Assembly (NCBI GenBank): GCA_000824785.1 | Contig: CCNB01000006.1 | Location: forward strand, 62,001 to 126,000 | Direction: 5' to 3' | Length of the DNA stretch: 64,000 nucleotides | DNA from: Mesorhizobium plurifarium | GTDB lineage: Bacteria; Pseudomonadota; Alphaproteobacteria; Rhizobiales; Rhizobiaceae | Shown here: piece by piece, positions 17,399-26,055 of the stretch | Numbering within the stretch: position 1 is the stretch's first letter | Layout: every line of letters starts with the position of its first letter | Program-made: the position numbers and the translations under genes | The notes under the pieces: model-generated | The model's input: the letters and a program-made list of their open reading frames with translations, nothing else | What the model was told of the DNA's origin: nothing | Databases searched by the model: none

Positions 17399-18586
17399 GC
17401 CGCCGGCAATGGCGCGAAAGCCGCTGCCCGGCCGCAGCCCCTCGCGCATGAAGAAAGCGCGCAGCGGGGCGAAGCTGCCCAGCGCATTGAGGCCGGCGCT
17501 GCGCGCCAGCTGCGCCGGCAGCATATCGGACAAGAGCGACATGTTGAGCAGGTTCACCGCGCCGCTGCGCGCCCATATGTCGGGCCGGCGCCTGGTGTCG
17601 TAGGACGCGAGGGTCCGGCGCGCTCCGGGATCGCTACTGTTTTCACTCGCGATTCCAATCAGATCTTCGATATCCCTGATGCCTAGGTTGAGGCCTTGGG
17701 CGCCGATCGGCGGGAACACATGCGCTGCTTCGCCGACCAGCGCCACGCGGTTTTGCGCGAAGCGGCCGGGCGAGGCCGCCGACAACGGATAGATCTGGCG
17801 ACCCGGCTCGACCGAGACCCGTCCAAGCACCGATTGCATCTGTTCCTCGACACGCCCAGACAGGGCTGCATCGTCGAGCGCCGCAAGCTCCTGCGCGGTC
17901 TGCGGCTTCACCACCCAGACAAGGCTGGAGCGCCTGCCGGGCAACGGCACCTGCGTGAACGGCCCCGTTTCGGTGTGGAACTCGGTCGAGACGAAGCCGT
18001 GGTCGCTGCGGTGGCCGAAATTGAGGACAAGCGCCGACTGCGGATAGGGCCGCGCGAAGGCTCGAATGCCGGCGGCTTCCCGCGCCGGAGACAGGCGTCC
18101 ATCGGCGGCGACCGCCAGCGACGCCGAGATCTCGCTGCCGTCGGCCAGCCTTGCGTGGGCCTGATCGGCGTCAAGGCTCCAGGACTCGACGGTGGATTTC
18201 AGCCAATGAATGCCGTCATGAGCTGAAACGGCCCTGGCGAGGATGGAGATGAGAGCCTTGTTCGGCAAATTGAGGCCGAACTGTTCCTCGCCAATCTCGC
18301 TGGCGCGGAAGGTCACGGTTGGGCTTCGGATCAGCCGCCTTGTGGCGTCAACGATGCGCATCGCCCTGAGCGGCGCGGCCTGCGCCCTCAATTCGGCAAG
18401 GACGCCCAGCCGTTCAAGGACCTTCAGGGCGGGATTCATGAGCGCCGTGGTGCGGCCGTCGGCGGTGTTGGCTTCGGGGCCGACCAGCGTCACGTCGAAG
18501 CCGGCCCCGGCAAAGCCGAGCGCCGCGATCAGGCCGGCCGGACCGCTGCCGGCAACCAGGATGCGGGCTTTGTCGTTGTGCTCCAC
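17375..18586 (-). CDS. UbiH/UbiF-family FAD-dependent hydroxylase
   Basis: A 403-residue flavoprotein monooxygenase. It has the dinucleotide fold VAGSGPAGLIAALGFAGAG at the N-terminus, the middle AADGRLSPAREAAG motif and the second FAD motif RVALVGEAAHVFPPIGAQGLNLG (about residues 277-300). These are typical of ubiquinone biosynthesis ring hydroxylases (UbiH/UbiF/UbiL). Which ring position it acts on cannot be told; alphaproteobacteria often use one enzyme for two positions. The frame starts at a GTG (18586). The 3' end overlaps the convergent AEC gene by 24 bases. Confidence 0.88.
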   Translation of the reverse strand: MEHNDKARILVAGSGPAGLIAALGFAGAGFDVTLVGPEANTADGRTTALMNPALKVLERLGVLAELRAQAAPLRAMRIVDATRRLIRSPTVTFRASEIGEEQFGLNLPNKALISILARAVSAHDGIHWLKSTVESWSLDADQAHARLADGSEISASLAVAADGRLSPAREAAGIRAFARPYPQSALVLNFGHRSDHGFVSTEFHTETGPFTQVPLPGRRSSLVWVVKPQTAQELAALDDAALSGRVEEQMQSVLGRVSVEPGRQIYPLSAASPGRFAQNRVALVGEAAHVFPPIGAQGLNLGIRDIEDLIGIASENSSDPGARRTLASYDTRRRPDIWARSGAVNLLNMSLLSDMLPAQLARSAGLNALGSFAPLRAFFMREGLRPGSGFRAIAGGLRKEVGR

Positions 18587-18687
18587 GCCAGGCTTCCACG
18601 ATGCGAGGTGACCCGTCGGGCCTTTATCCGGATATAGGTCAGATCGGCCGGCTTGATCAACGCGGCGATTCAGCCCATTCGATTGGC

Positions 18688-19578
18688 ATGAGCGGCGAGC
18701 AGCATGATTTCAGCCATCTCGACCGCGCCGGCCGGGCTGCGGCGGGCGTCGCGCGCAGCCCGCGCCTCGCGGTCATGCTCACGATCGGCGTCGGCATCGG
18801 CCTTGCCTGGTTCCTTCTCGCGGCGATGGCGATACGCGGCGCCGAAAGCCGCCCTGCCGGCGCGCCCGGCGACATGCTGCTGAAAAATCTGCCGAGCCTA
18901 CCGTTGCCGGATGTCCTGGACCGGTTCTTTGCTCTTTGCCTCGCGCCGGCACCGTTTGCCGGCCCGACCGGCCTACAAGCGGCGGCGCTTGTGGTGATGT
19001 GGTTCCTGATGGCCGTGGCGACGATGCTGCCTTCGGCGTCGCCCTTGATCCGCACCTATTGCGAAATTGCCGACACGGCGAGGATCAAGGACGAACCCGT
19101 CGTTCATCCGCTGGTGCTCGTCGCCGGATACCTTGCCACATGGCTTGGCGCATCCGTCGGCTTCGCTGTGTTGACGCTGGCGGTCTACGCCTTTGCCGGT
19201 TCCGGCCGGATGCTCGATCCTGCCGTCGGCCTTGCCGGCGCCACCGCGCTGCTCGTTGCCGGCCTCTATCAATTCAGCGGCCTGAAGCAGGCATGCCTGG
19301 AAAAATGCCGCAACCCGTTCTCGATCCTGTTCGCCAACTGGAGCGCGAAACCGGGCCGCATCTTCCGACTTGGCCTGGAACAGGGCATCTGGTGCCTCGG
19401 TTGCTGCTGGGCGCTGATGCTGGTGATGTTTGCCGTAGGCGCCATGAACGTCTTCTGGATGACGCTGATCGGCCTGTTCACCCTGATCGAAAAACAGACT
19501 ACCGGCAGGGTGGCCAGCCGGGTTGCCGGTGCGATACTGCTTGTGTGGGCGGTAGCCCTGCTATTAGTTTCGGCGTAA
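18688..19578 (+). CDS. DUF2182 integral membrane protein, possibly metal-related
   Basis: A 296-residue membrane protein with about seven helices: one near residue 30, then helices from about 100 onward. It matches the DUF2182 family, described as predicted metal-binding membrane proteins: a conserved core QFSGLKQACLEKCRNP supplies two cysteines next to a helix, and GLEQGIWCLGCCWALM supplies three more. I chose the ATG at 18688; the frame extends up to 18601. The next gene, 12 bases downstream, encodes a DUF1326 protein; the two families are often adjacent in bacteria. Function is unproven. Confidence 0.85.
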   Translation: MSGEQHDFSHLDRAGRAAAGVARSPRLAVMLTIGVGIGLAWFLLAAMAIRGAESRPAGAPGDMLLKNLPSLPLPDVLDRFFALCLAPAPFAGPTGLQAAALVVMWFLMAVATMLPSASPLIRTYCEIADTARIKDEPVVHPLVLVAGYLATWLGASVGFAVLTLAVYAFAGSGRMLDPAVGLAGATALLVAGLYQFSGLKQACLEKCRNPFSILFANWSAKPGRIFRLGLEQGIWCLGCCWALMLVMFAVGAMNVFWMTLIGLFTLIEKQTTGRVASRVAGAILLVWAVALLLVSA

Positions 19579-19590
19579 GGGGAGAATTCG

Positions 19591-20205
19591 ATGACCGATC
19601 AAAGCTGGGCAATGAAAGGAGAGCTGGTACTCTCCTGCAATTGCACGGTTTTCTGTCCCTGCGTGCTGTCGCTCGGCAGCCATCCGCCGACCGAGGGCTA
19701 TTGCCAGACCTGGGCCGGTTTCCGTATCGACGCGGGCCATTTCGGCGAGGTCGACCTTTCCGGCCTCAATCTCGGCCTGATCATGGAAATCCCCGGCTAT
19801 ATGAGCCGCGGCAACTGGACGGCCGGCCTGTTCATCGACAAGCGCGCCTCGGTCTATGCGGTGAAGGCGTTGACCAAGATCTTCACCGGCAAGGCCGGCG
19901 GCACCACGTCACTGCTGTCGATCCTCGTTGGGAAATTTCTCGGTGTCGAGCAGGTGCCGATCACCTATGAGACGCGCGACAGGACGCGCGTCTTCCAGAT
20001 ACCGAAGATCATAGACGGCGCGGTGACGCCTATCCCTGGCAAGGATCGCGAGAAGGATACGGTAATCACCAATTCGGAATATTGGATCGCGCCGGAAATC
20101 ATCGTGGCGAAGTCCGACAAGAGCAAGATGCGGGCCTTCGGTCGCAACTGGAATTTCGCCGGCCGCTCGGCCGAAATCTGCAAGCTGGACTGGCGGGGAC
20201 CGTGA
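19591..20205 (+). CDS. DUF1326 domain protein with a CNC-CPC cysteine cluster
   Basis: A 204-residue protein of the DUF1326 family, without a signal peptide. Its N-terminal strand carries four cysteines in CNCTVFCPC (residues about 16-24) plus one in EGYCQTW, which looks like a metal or redox site. A strong GGGGAGA precedes the ATG at 19591. It lies between DUF2182 (12-base gap) and pcs (4-base overlap), so all three genes form one unit. No biochemical function is known to me for this family; metal handling is inferred from the cysteines and the partner. Confidence 0.87.
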   Translation: MTDQSWAMKGELVLSCNCTVFCPCVLSLGSHPPTEGYCQTWAGFRIDAGHFGEVDLSGLNLGLIMEIPGYMSRGNWTAGLFIDKRASVYAVKALTKIFTGKAGGTTSLLSILVGKFLGVEQVPITYETRDRTRVFQIPKIIDGAVTPIPGKDREKDTVITNSEYWIAPEIIVAKSDKSKMRAFGRNWNFAGRSAEICKLDWRGP

Positions 20206-21020
20206 GCAAGAACACAGCAGCCAGGAAAGCGGCAAAGAAGATCGCGGAGCGGATTCCGTTGCCGAAGAAGAAGGTGACGTGGCCGCAGGCGCGCGCATTC
20301 TCCGTTCATCTGCTCACCGCGTCGGGGTCGTTCCTTGCCTTCCTGTCGCTGGTGGCGGCGAGCGAGGAGCGCTGGACGGCGATGTTCTGGTGGCTGGGGC
20401 TGGCGCTGTTCGTCGACGGCATCGACGGCCCGATCGCCAGGAAGCTCGAGGTGAAGGAAATCCTGCCGACATGGTCGGGCGAACTCCTCGACAACATCAT
20501 CGACTACGTCACTTACGTGCTCATTCCGGCATTCGCGCTCTACCAGCGCGGCTTCATGGGCGAGAATCTGTCCTTCCTGTCGGCGGCCATCATCGTCGTC
20601 TCCAGCGCGATCTACTATGCCGACACCGGGATGAAGACGAAGGAGAACTTCTTCAAGGGGTTCCCGGTCGTCTGGAACATGGTGGTGTTCACGCTGTTCG
20701 TCATCGCGCCGGGGCAATGGGTGTCTTTCGCCGTGGTGGTGGTTGCCGGCATTTTGACTTTCCTGCCGATCAATTTCATCCACCCGGTGCGCGTCGTGCG
20801 GTTGCGGCCGGTCAATCTCGGCATGACGCTTTTGTGGTGTGCCTTCGGCGCGCTGGCGCTGGCACAGGCAGCCCTTGCCGCCTTCTACGACAAGATCGGC
20901 GTTCTCAGCGAACAGGTCGGCGACTTCACCAAGATCGGCATCACCATCACCGGGCTCTATCTCGCCAGTATCGGGGGCATCATGCAGATGTTTCCCAATC
21001 TGGGCGCCAGCAAGCCCTGA
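20202..21020 (+). CDS. pcs: Phosphatidylcholine synthase
   Basis: A 272-residue inner-membrane enzyme that condenses CDP-diacylglycerol with choline to make phosphatidylcholine, the pathway by which many rhizobia use host choline. The CDP-alcohol phosphotransferase motif reads DGIDGPIARK...GELLDNIIDY (about residues 70-100), keeping all the conserved Asp residues. About eight hydrophobic helices follow. The start is GTG at 20202, overlapping the DUF1326 stop as GTGA and preceded by GGCGGGG. The basic N-terminus (KKIAERIPLPKKK) is cytoplasmic. It ends in a small hairpin with a T run. Confidence 0.95.
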   Translation: MSKNTAARKAAKKIAERIPLPKKKVTWPQARAFSVHLLTASGSFLAFLSLVAASEERWTAMFWWLGLALFVDGIDGPIARKLEVKEILPTWSGELLDNIIDYVTYVLIPAFALYQRGFMGENLSFLSAAIIVVSSAIYYADTGMKTKENFFKGFPVVWNMVVFTLFVIAPGQWVSFAVVVVAGILTFLPINFIHPVRVVRLRPVNLGMTLLWCAFGALALAQAALAAFYDKIGVLSEQVGDFTKIGITITGLYLASIGGIMQMFPNLGASKP

Positions 21021-21040
21021 TCCTGGATCAGGATATTTTT
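21020..21040 (+). terminator. Short hairpin and T run after pcs
   Basis: ATCCTG-GAT-CAGGAT followed by ATTTTT begins at the last base of the pcs stop codon. The stem is only 6 bp, so it is a modest terminator. Confidence 0.55.
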
Positions 21041-21076
21041 GGGTCGAATGATCATCCTGGCCCTAGCTGTCTATCG

Positions 21077-21119
21077 GCGCATGATCTTCCGAAAATCGGT
21101 TCTCCCTTTCGGAATCATG
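21077..21119. repeat. Dispersed GCATGAT palindrome, copy A2
   Basis: GCGCATGATCTTCCGAAAA... pairs with ...CCTTTCGGAATCATG. Same block order as 16193-16238 and as the end of 56842-56958. Confidence 0.8.
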
Positions 21120-21157
21120 TTTCTAGATTGTGTACGTACCCTTCAGAGAGTTGAACG

Positions 21158-22135
21158 ATGTCCAAGGCAATCCGCATCCACGCCAATGGCGGCCCCGAAG
21201 TCCTGGTTTATGAAAATGCCGATCCCGGCCAGCCGGGAGAAGGCCAGATCCTGATCCGGCACACGGCGATCGGCCTCAACTTCATCGACGTCTACTACCG
21301 CTCCGGGCTTTACCCGCCACCCGGCGGTTTTCCGCTGATCCCGGGCGGCGAGGCGGCGGGCGTCGTGCTGGCGCTCGGCGCCGGCGTCGACTGGCTGAAG
21401 CCAGGCGACCGCATCGCCTATGCCGTCAATGTCGGGGCTTATGCCGAGCAACGGGTGATCGCCGCCGACCGTGTGGTCAAAGTGCCGGACGGCATCAGCG
21501 ACGAGCAGGCGGCGGCGATGATGCTGAAGGGCATGACGGCCGAATACCTTCTGCGCCGGACGTTCCCGGTGAAGGCCGGCGACACGATCCTTTACCACGC
21601 GGCGGCCGGCGGCGTCGGCCTTATCCTCGGTCAATGGGCAAAGCATCTCGGCGCGACTGTGATCGGCACGGCGAGCTCCGCCGAGAAGATCGAGCTTGCC
21701 CGGGCGCATGGCTTCGATCACGTCATCAACTACAAGGAGCAGGATTTTGTCGCCGGCGTCGCCGCACTTACCGGCGGGAAGAAGTGCGACGTCGTCTACG
21801 ATTCCGTCGGCGCCGACACTTTTCCGGCATCGCTCGATTGCCTGCGGCCGCTCGGCATGTTCGTCAGCTTCGGCCAATCGTCCGGGCCGATTGCGCCTTT
21901 CTCGATGTCGCTCCTGGCGCAGAAGGGCTCGCTCTATGCAACCCGGCCGACGCTCTTCGTCTACAATGCCAGGCGCGAAGATCTGGTGAAGTCGGCCGAG
22001 GCGCTTTTCGACGTGGTCAAGAGCGGCGCCGTCGGGATCAAGATCAATCAGCGCTATGCTCTGAAGGACGCGGCAAAGGCGCAAGCTGATCTCGAAGCCC
22101 GCAAGACGACGGGAACGACTATCCTCATTCCCTAG
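21158..22135 (+). CDS. qor: NADPH:quinone oxidoreductase (zeta-crystallin type)
   Basis: A 325-residue medium-chain reductase without the zinc-binding residues of alcohol dehydrogenases, as expected for Qor. The N-terminal GroES-like half has NFIDVYYRSGLYP and PLIPGGEAAGVV; the Rossmann half has HAAAGGVGLILGQWAK with the NADPH-binding loop. It reduces quinones with one-electron transfer in characterised members. Single gene. Its TAG stop is followed directly by AGC, giving the same TAGAGC edge seen at other repeat-adjacent gene ends. Confidence 0.92.
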   Translation: MSKAIRIHANGGPEVLVYENADPGQPGEGQILIRHTAIGLNFIDVYYRSGLYPPPGGFPLIPGGEAAGVVLALGAGVDWLKPGDRIAYAVNVGAYAEQRVIAADRVVKVPDGISDEQAAAMMLKGMTAEYLLRRTFPVKAGDTILYHAAAGGVGLILGQWAKHLGATVIGTASSAEKIELARAHGFDHVINYKEQDFVAGVAALTGGKKCDVVYDSVGADTFPASLDCLRPLGMFVSFGQSSGPIAPFSMSLLAQKGSLYATRPTLFVYNARREDLVKSAEALFDVVKSGAVGIKINQRYALKDAAKAQADLEARKTTGTTILIP

Positions 22136-22185
22136 AGCTTTCGCCGCCTCACACCCTTGGCACCTTACCTGGCCGGCTGCCTTGT

Positions 22186-22229
22186 TTTTCAGCGGCTTGC
22201 CGTGCCCGAAGGCACGGCTTGCCTGAAAA
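22186..22229. other. Nested hairpin between qor and the nucleoside importer operon
   Basis: Inner stem GCCGTGCC/GGCACGGC (22199-22206/22211-22218) with a CGAA loop, and outer stem TTTTCAG/CTGAAAA (22186-22192/22223-22229). Read on the minus strand the loop becomes a stable UUCG tetraloop. There is no T run on the plus strand, so it may be an RNA structure or repeat rather than a simple terminator. Confidence 0.4.
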
Positions 22230-22397
22230 GCGATGCGGATTTGCCGTTGTTCTCAAGAGGTCTATCTTAGCCCTTGAGTTTCCGCTGAAATTCTTGAAGC
22301 TCTTTCAAGTTGGGTGCTGCTTTCCGATGGGAGCCGGCCGCGCATACCATGCTTTCGGGAACACAGAACATATCCGGGAAACTGGATGGGAGGCACT

Positions 22398-23963
22398 GTG
22401 AGTGCAAATCATGACAGGGCGAATCTGCTCGAGGTTCGTGGCCTAACCAAGATTTTTGGCACGCTGACGGCGTGCGATCACATCGATCTCAACATCGCCA
22501 AAGGCGAAATCCACGCGTTGCTCGGCGAGAACGGCGCCGGCAAGTCGACGCTGGTCAAGATGCTGTTCGGATCGCTCGAACCGAACTCGGGCGAGATTTT
22601 CTGGGACGGCAAGCCGGTCAGGATCACCAGCCCGGGCGTGGCCAAGAAGCTCGGCATCGGCATGGTGTTCCAGCATTTCTCGCTGTTCGAGGCGCTGACG
22701 GCGGCCGAGAACATCGCGCTTTCGCTCAATGACGGTTCGCCGATCAGCACCATCGCGGCGAAGGCGAGGGCGCTGTCCTACAGCTATGGCCTGCCGCTCG
22801 ATCCGGACTCCCTGGTCGGAGACCTCTCCGTCGGCGAACGCCAGCGCATCGAGATCATCCGCTGCCTCCTGCAGACGCCGCAGCTCATCATTCTCGACGA
22901 GCCGACCTCGGTGCTGACGCCGCAGGAGGCCGACAAGCTGTTCGAAACGCTGGAGCGGCTACGCGCGGAAGGCAAATCGATCCTCTACATCTCGCACCGG
23001 CTGGAGGAGGTCAAACGCATCTGCGACCGCGCCACGGTGCTTCGCCACGGCAAGGTCGTCGGCCACTGCAATCCGCGTGAGGAGACGGCCGCGTCGCTTG
23101 CCCGCATGATGGTCGGCAGCGAGGTGAAGGCGGTGGTGCGCGCGCCGGCCGAAGGCATCGAGACGGCGCCGGCGCTCTTGGAAATCCGCGGCCTCAGCCG
23201 CAAGCCGGCGACGCCCTTCGCCATCCCGCTCAAGAACATCAACCTCACCGTGTGTGCCGGTGAAGTGATCGGCATCGCCGGCGTCGCCGGGAACGGCCAG
23301 GGCGAGTTCTTCGAATCCGTCTCCGGCGAAGTGCTGCAGCAGGATGCCGGTTCCGTGCGCATCCGCGGCAAGGACGCCGGAGGCCTGTCGATCACCGGCC
23401 GCCGCCTGATGGGGGCTGCCTTCGTGCCGGAGGAACGACTCGGCCATGGCGCGGCGCCGCGCATGAAGCTTTCGGAGAACCTGCTGCTCTCGCGCCACGC
23501 CACCGACGGCAAGGCTTTCGTCGGTTCGGGCGGCACGGTCAAGAACGGCGCGGTCTACAGCGCCGCCCAGCGTATCATCAAAGCCATGGACGTACGCAAG
23601 AGCGCGCCCGATCCGGAGGCCGCCGCGCTGTCGGGCGGCAATCTGCAGAAATTCATCGTCGGCCGCGAGCTCGACCGCAAGCCGAGCGTCATGATCGTCA
23701 ACCAGCCGACCTGGGGCGTGGACGCAGGTGCTGCCGCCCACATTCGCCAGGCGCTGATCGAGCTTGCCCGCAGCGGTTCCGCCGTCCTCGTCATCAGCCA
23801 GGACCTCGATGAGTTGTTCGAATTGTCGGATGCCATCGCCGTCATGCACAACGGAGAATTGTCGGCGCCGCTGCCGATCGCCGAGGCGACTTTCGAGAAG
23901 ATCGGCCTGTTGATGGGCGGCGCCGAGCCCGGCCATGCCGAACACGGAATGGAGGTGGCATGA
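22398..23963 (+). CDS. Nucleoside-type ABC importer, double ATPase subunit
   Basis: A 521-residue protein with two ABC ATPase domains. The first has Walker A GENGAGKST (about residue 42), signature LSVGERQR and Walker B LIILDEPTS. The second has the degenerate Walker A region GVAGNGQGEF and the signature LSGGNLQK, as is usual for sugar and nucleoside (BmpA-linked) importers. I used the GTG at 22398, four bases after GGGAGG; an in-frame ATG at 22386 is the alternative. It overlaps the first permease gene by four bases (ATGA). Confidence 0.93.
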   Translation: MSANHDRANLLEVRGLTKIFGTLTACDHIDLNIAKGEIHALLGENGAGKSTLVKMLFGSLEPNSGEIFWDGKPVRITSPGVAKKLGIGMVFQHFSLFEALTAAENIALSLNDGSPISTIAAKARALSYSYGLPLDPDSLVGDLSVGERQRIEIIRCLLQTPQLIILDEPTSVLTPQEADKLFETLERLRAEGKSILYISHRLEEVKRICDRATVLRHGKVVGHCNPREETAASLARMMVGSEVKAVVRAPAEGIETAPALLEIRGLSRKPATPFAIPLKNINLTVCAGEVIGIAGVAGNGQGEFFESVSGEVLQQDAGSVRIRGKDAGGLSITGRRLMGAAFVPEERLGHGAAPRMKLSENLLLSRHATDGKAFVGSGGTVKNGAVYSAAQRIIKAMDVRKSAPDPEAAALSGGNLQKFIVGRELDRKPSVMIVNQPTWGVDAGAAAHIRQALIELARSGSAVLVISQDLDELFELSDAIAVMHNGELSAPLPIAEATFEKIGLLMGGAEPGHAEHGMEVA

Positions 23964-25087
23964 TGCGCATCGAACTCGTCAAACGCCCGCAGCGCTCGGC
24001 GCTGTTTTCGATGCTGTCGCCCTTCATCGCCTTCGCGCTGACGATCATTGCCGGCGCCATCATGTTCGCGCTGCTCGGCGTCAATCCGCTCAATGCGTTC
24101 GAGATCTATTTCGTCGAGCCGATCAGCCAGGTCTGGCAGTTGCACGAGCTGGCGATCAAGGCAGCACCGCTGATCCTGATCGCGGTCGGCCTGTCGGTCT
24201 GCTACAAGGCCAACATCTGGAACATCGGCGCCGAGGGCCAGTTCATTTTCGGCGCGATCTTCGGCTCGATCATCCCGGTGCTGTTCCCGCAATTCGAAGG
24301 CCCGCTGGTGATTCCGCTGATGCTCCTGCTCGGCATGGTCGGCGGCGCCTTCTACGCATCGATCCCAGCACTTTTGAAGACGCGTTTCAGCACCAACGAG
24401 ATCCTCACCAGCCTGATGCTGGTTTATGTCGCGCAGCTCTTCCTCGACTGGCTGGTGCGCGGCCCTTGGCGCGATCCGCAGGGTCACGGTTTCCCGCAGA
24501 CCATCCAGTTCGGCGATTCGGCCGTGCTGCCGGAGCTGATGCCGGATGCCGGCCGCGCCAATTGGGGCTTCGTCTTCGCCCTGGTGGCCGCGGTAGCGAT
24601 CTGGCTGATGATGAGCCGCATGCTCAAGGGTTTCGAGGTCCGCGTGCTGGGCTCCAGCCCAAGGGCAGGGCGCTTTGCCGGCTTCGGCTTCAACCGGATG
24701 GTTTTCTTCACCTTCCTTCTGTCCGGGGCGCTGGCGGGTCTGGCTGGCATCTCCGAGGTCTCCGGCGCCATTGGCCAGTTGCAGCCGGTGATCTCGCCCG
24801 GCTACGGCTTCACCGCCATCATCGTCGCCTTCCTTGGTCGCCTCAATCCGCTGGGCATCGTCGCCGCGGGCCTGGTGCTGGCGCTGACCTATCTCGGCGG
24901 CGAGGCGGTGCAGAGCGCGCTCGGCATCTCCGACAAGGTGGCGCGCGTCTTCCAGGGCATGCTCCTGTTCTTCGTGCTCGGCTGCGACACGCTCATCCAC
25001 TACCGCATTCGCCTGATCGGCATGGCGCTGATGAAGCCGAACGGCGCGAAGCTCGAAGCAGCGCCGAAGCTCGAGGAGGCCCGCTGA
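23960..25087 (+). CDS. Nucleoside-type ABC importer permease 1
   Basis: A 375-residue inner-membrane permease of the BPD_transp_2 family, the larger of two. Helices start at about residue 20 and the central region contains KANIWNIGAEGQFIFGAI, the coupling signature of this family, and FSTNEILTSLMLVYVA. It pairs with the following permease to form the channel of a purine nucleoside importer. It overlaps the ATPase gene (ATGA) and its TGA shares a base with the next ATG (TGATG), so the three genes are translationally coupled. Confidence 0.93.
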   Translation: MMRIELVKRPQRSALFSMLSPFIAFALTIIAGAIMFALLGVNPLNAFEIYFVEPISQVWQLHELAIKAAPLILIAVGLSVCYKANIWNIGAEGQFIFGAIFGSIIPVLFPQFEGPLVIPLMLLLGMVGGAFYASIPALLKTRFSTNEILTSLMLVYVAQLFLDWLVRGPWRDPQGHGFPQTIQFGDSAVLPELMPDAGRANWGFVFALVAAVAIWLMMSRMLKGFEVRVLGSSPRAGRFAGFGFNRMVFFTFLLSGALAGLAGISEVSGAIGQLQPVISPGYGFTAIIVAFLGRLNPLGIVAAGLVLALTYLGGEAVQSALGISDKVARVFQGMLLFFVLGCDTLIHYRIRLIGMALMKPNGAKLEAAPKLEEAR

Positions 25088-26007
25088 TGGACATCACCGT
25101 CAACATTCTTTTGACCATCGCGACCGCCGCGACACCGCTTCTGATCGCGGCGATCGGCGAGTTGGTGGTCGAGCGCTCCGGCGTGCTCAATCTCGGCGTC
25201 GAAGGCATGATGATCATGGGCGCCGTCGGCGGCTTCGGCGCCGGCTACCTCACGGGATCGCCGTGGATCGGCCTGCTGGCCGCAATCATCGTCGGCGCGC
25301 TGTTCTCGCTGCTGTTCGCCGTCATGACGCTGTCGCTCGCGACCAACCAGGTGGCGACCGGCCTGTCGCTGACGCTGCTCGGGCTCGGCCTCTCCGGCAT
25401 GATCGGCACCAGCTTCGTCGGCCAGCCGGGCGTGAGATTGCCCAATCTCGACATTCCCGGGATCAGCTCGATCCCGGTCGTCGGCAGGCTGATCTTCGGC
25501 CAGGATCCGGTATTCTACATCTCGATCGCGCTGACCGCGGCAGTGATGTGGTTCCTGTTCAGGACGCGCACTGGGCTTACGCTGCGCTCGATCGGCGACA
25601 GCCATACGTCGGCGCACGCGCTCGGCATCAAGGTGATCCGCTACCGTTATCTCGCGGTGGTGTTCGGCGGCGCCTGCGCCGGCCTCGCCGGCGGGCACCT
25701 GTCGCTGGTCTATACGCCGCAATGGGTCGAGAACATGAGCGCGGGTCGCGGCTGGATCGCGCTGGCGCTGGTGGTGTTCGCTTCCTGGCGTCCGTGGCGG
25801 GTGCTGGCCGGCGCCTATATCTTCGGCGCGGTGTGGATCGGCCAGCTTCATGCACAGGCTTTTGGCATTCCGGTGCCTTCGCAATTTCTTTCTTCGCTGC
25901 CCTATCTGGCAACCATCGTGGTTCTCGTTCTAATCTCCCGCAACAAGCGGCTGACGATGATGAACACGCCGGCTTCGTTGGGGCAGCCATTCGTTCCGGA
26001 TCGTTGA
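25087..26007 (+). CDS. Nucleoside-type ABC importer permease 2
   Basis: A 306-residue inner-membrane permease, the smaller partner. It has the family motif ERSGVLNLGVEGMMIMGA (about residues 28-46) and TNQVATGLSLTLLGLGL. The start ATG overlaps the previous stop by one base. The same frame is open upstream through the whole of permease 1 to 23935, but that stretch is a shadow and has no membrane pattern. It is followed after 48 bases by the substrate-binding protein gene. Confidence 0.93.
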   Translation: MDITVNILLTIATAATPLLIAAIGELVVERSGVLNLGVEGMMIMGAVGGFGAGYLTGSPWIGLLAAIIVGALFSLLFAVMTLSLATNQVATGLSLTLLGLGLSGMIGTSFVGQPGVRLPNLDIPGISSIPVVGRLIFGQDPVFYISIALTAAVMWFLFRTRTGLTLRSIGDSHTSAHALGIKVIRYRYLAVVFGGACAGLAGGHLSLVYTPQWVENMSAGRGWIALALVVFASWRPWRVLAGAYIFGAVWIGQLHAQAFGIPVPSQFLSSLPYLATIVVLVLISRNKRLTMMNTPASLGQPFVPDR

Positions 26008-26055
26008 CAACAAAAAGACGGGAAGCTCCAAGGCTTAACTCAGAGAGGTAACACA

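Noticed and set aside
23935..25086. N-terminal extension of the second nucleoside permease through the first permease gene
   Set aside because: The frame is open but encodes an Arg-rich product without membrane helices; it is a shadow of permease 1.
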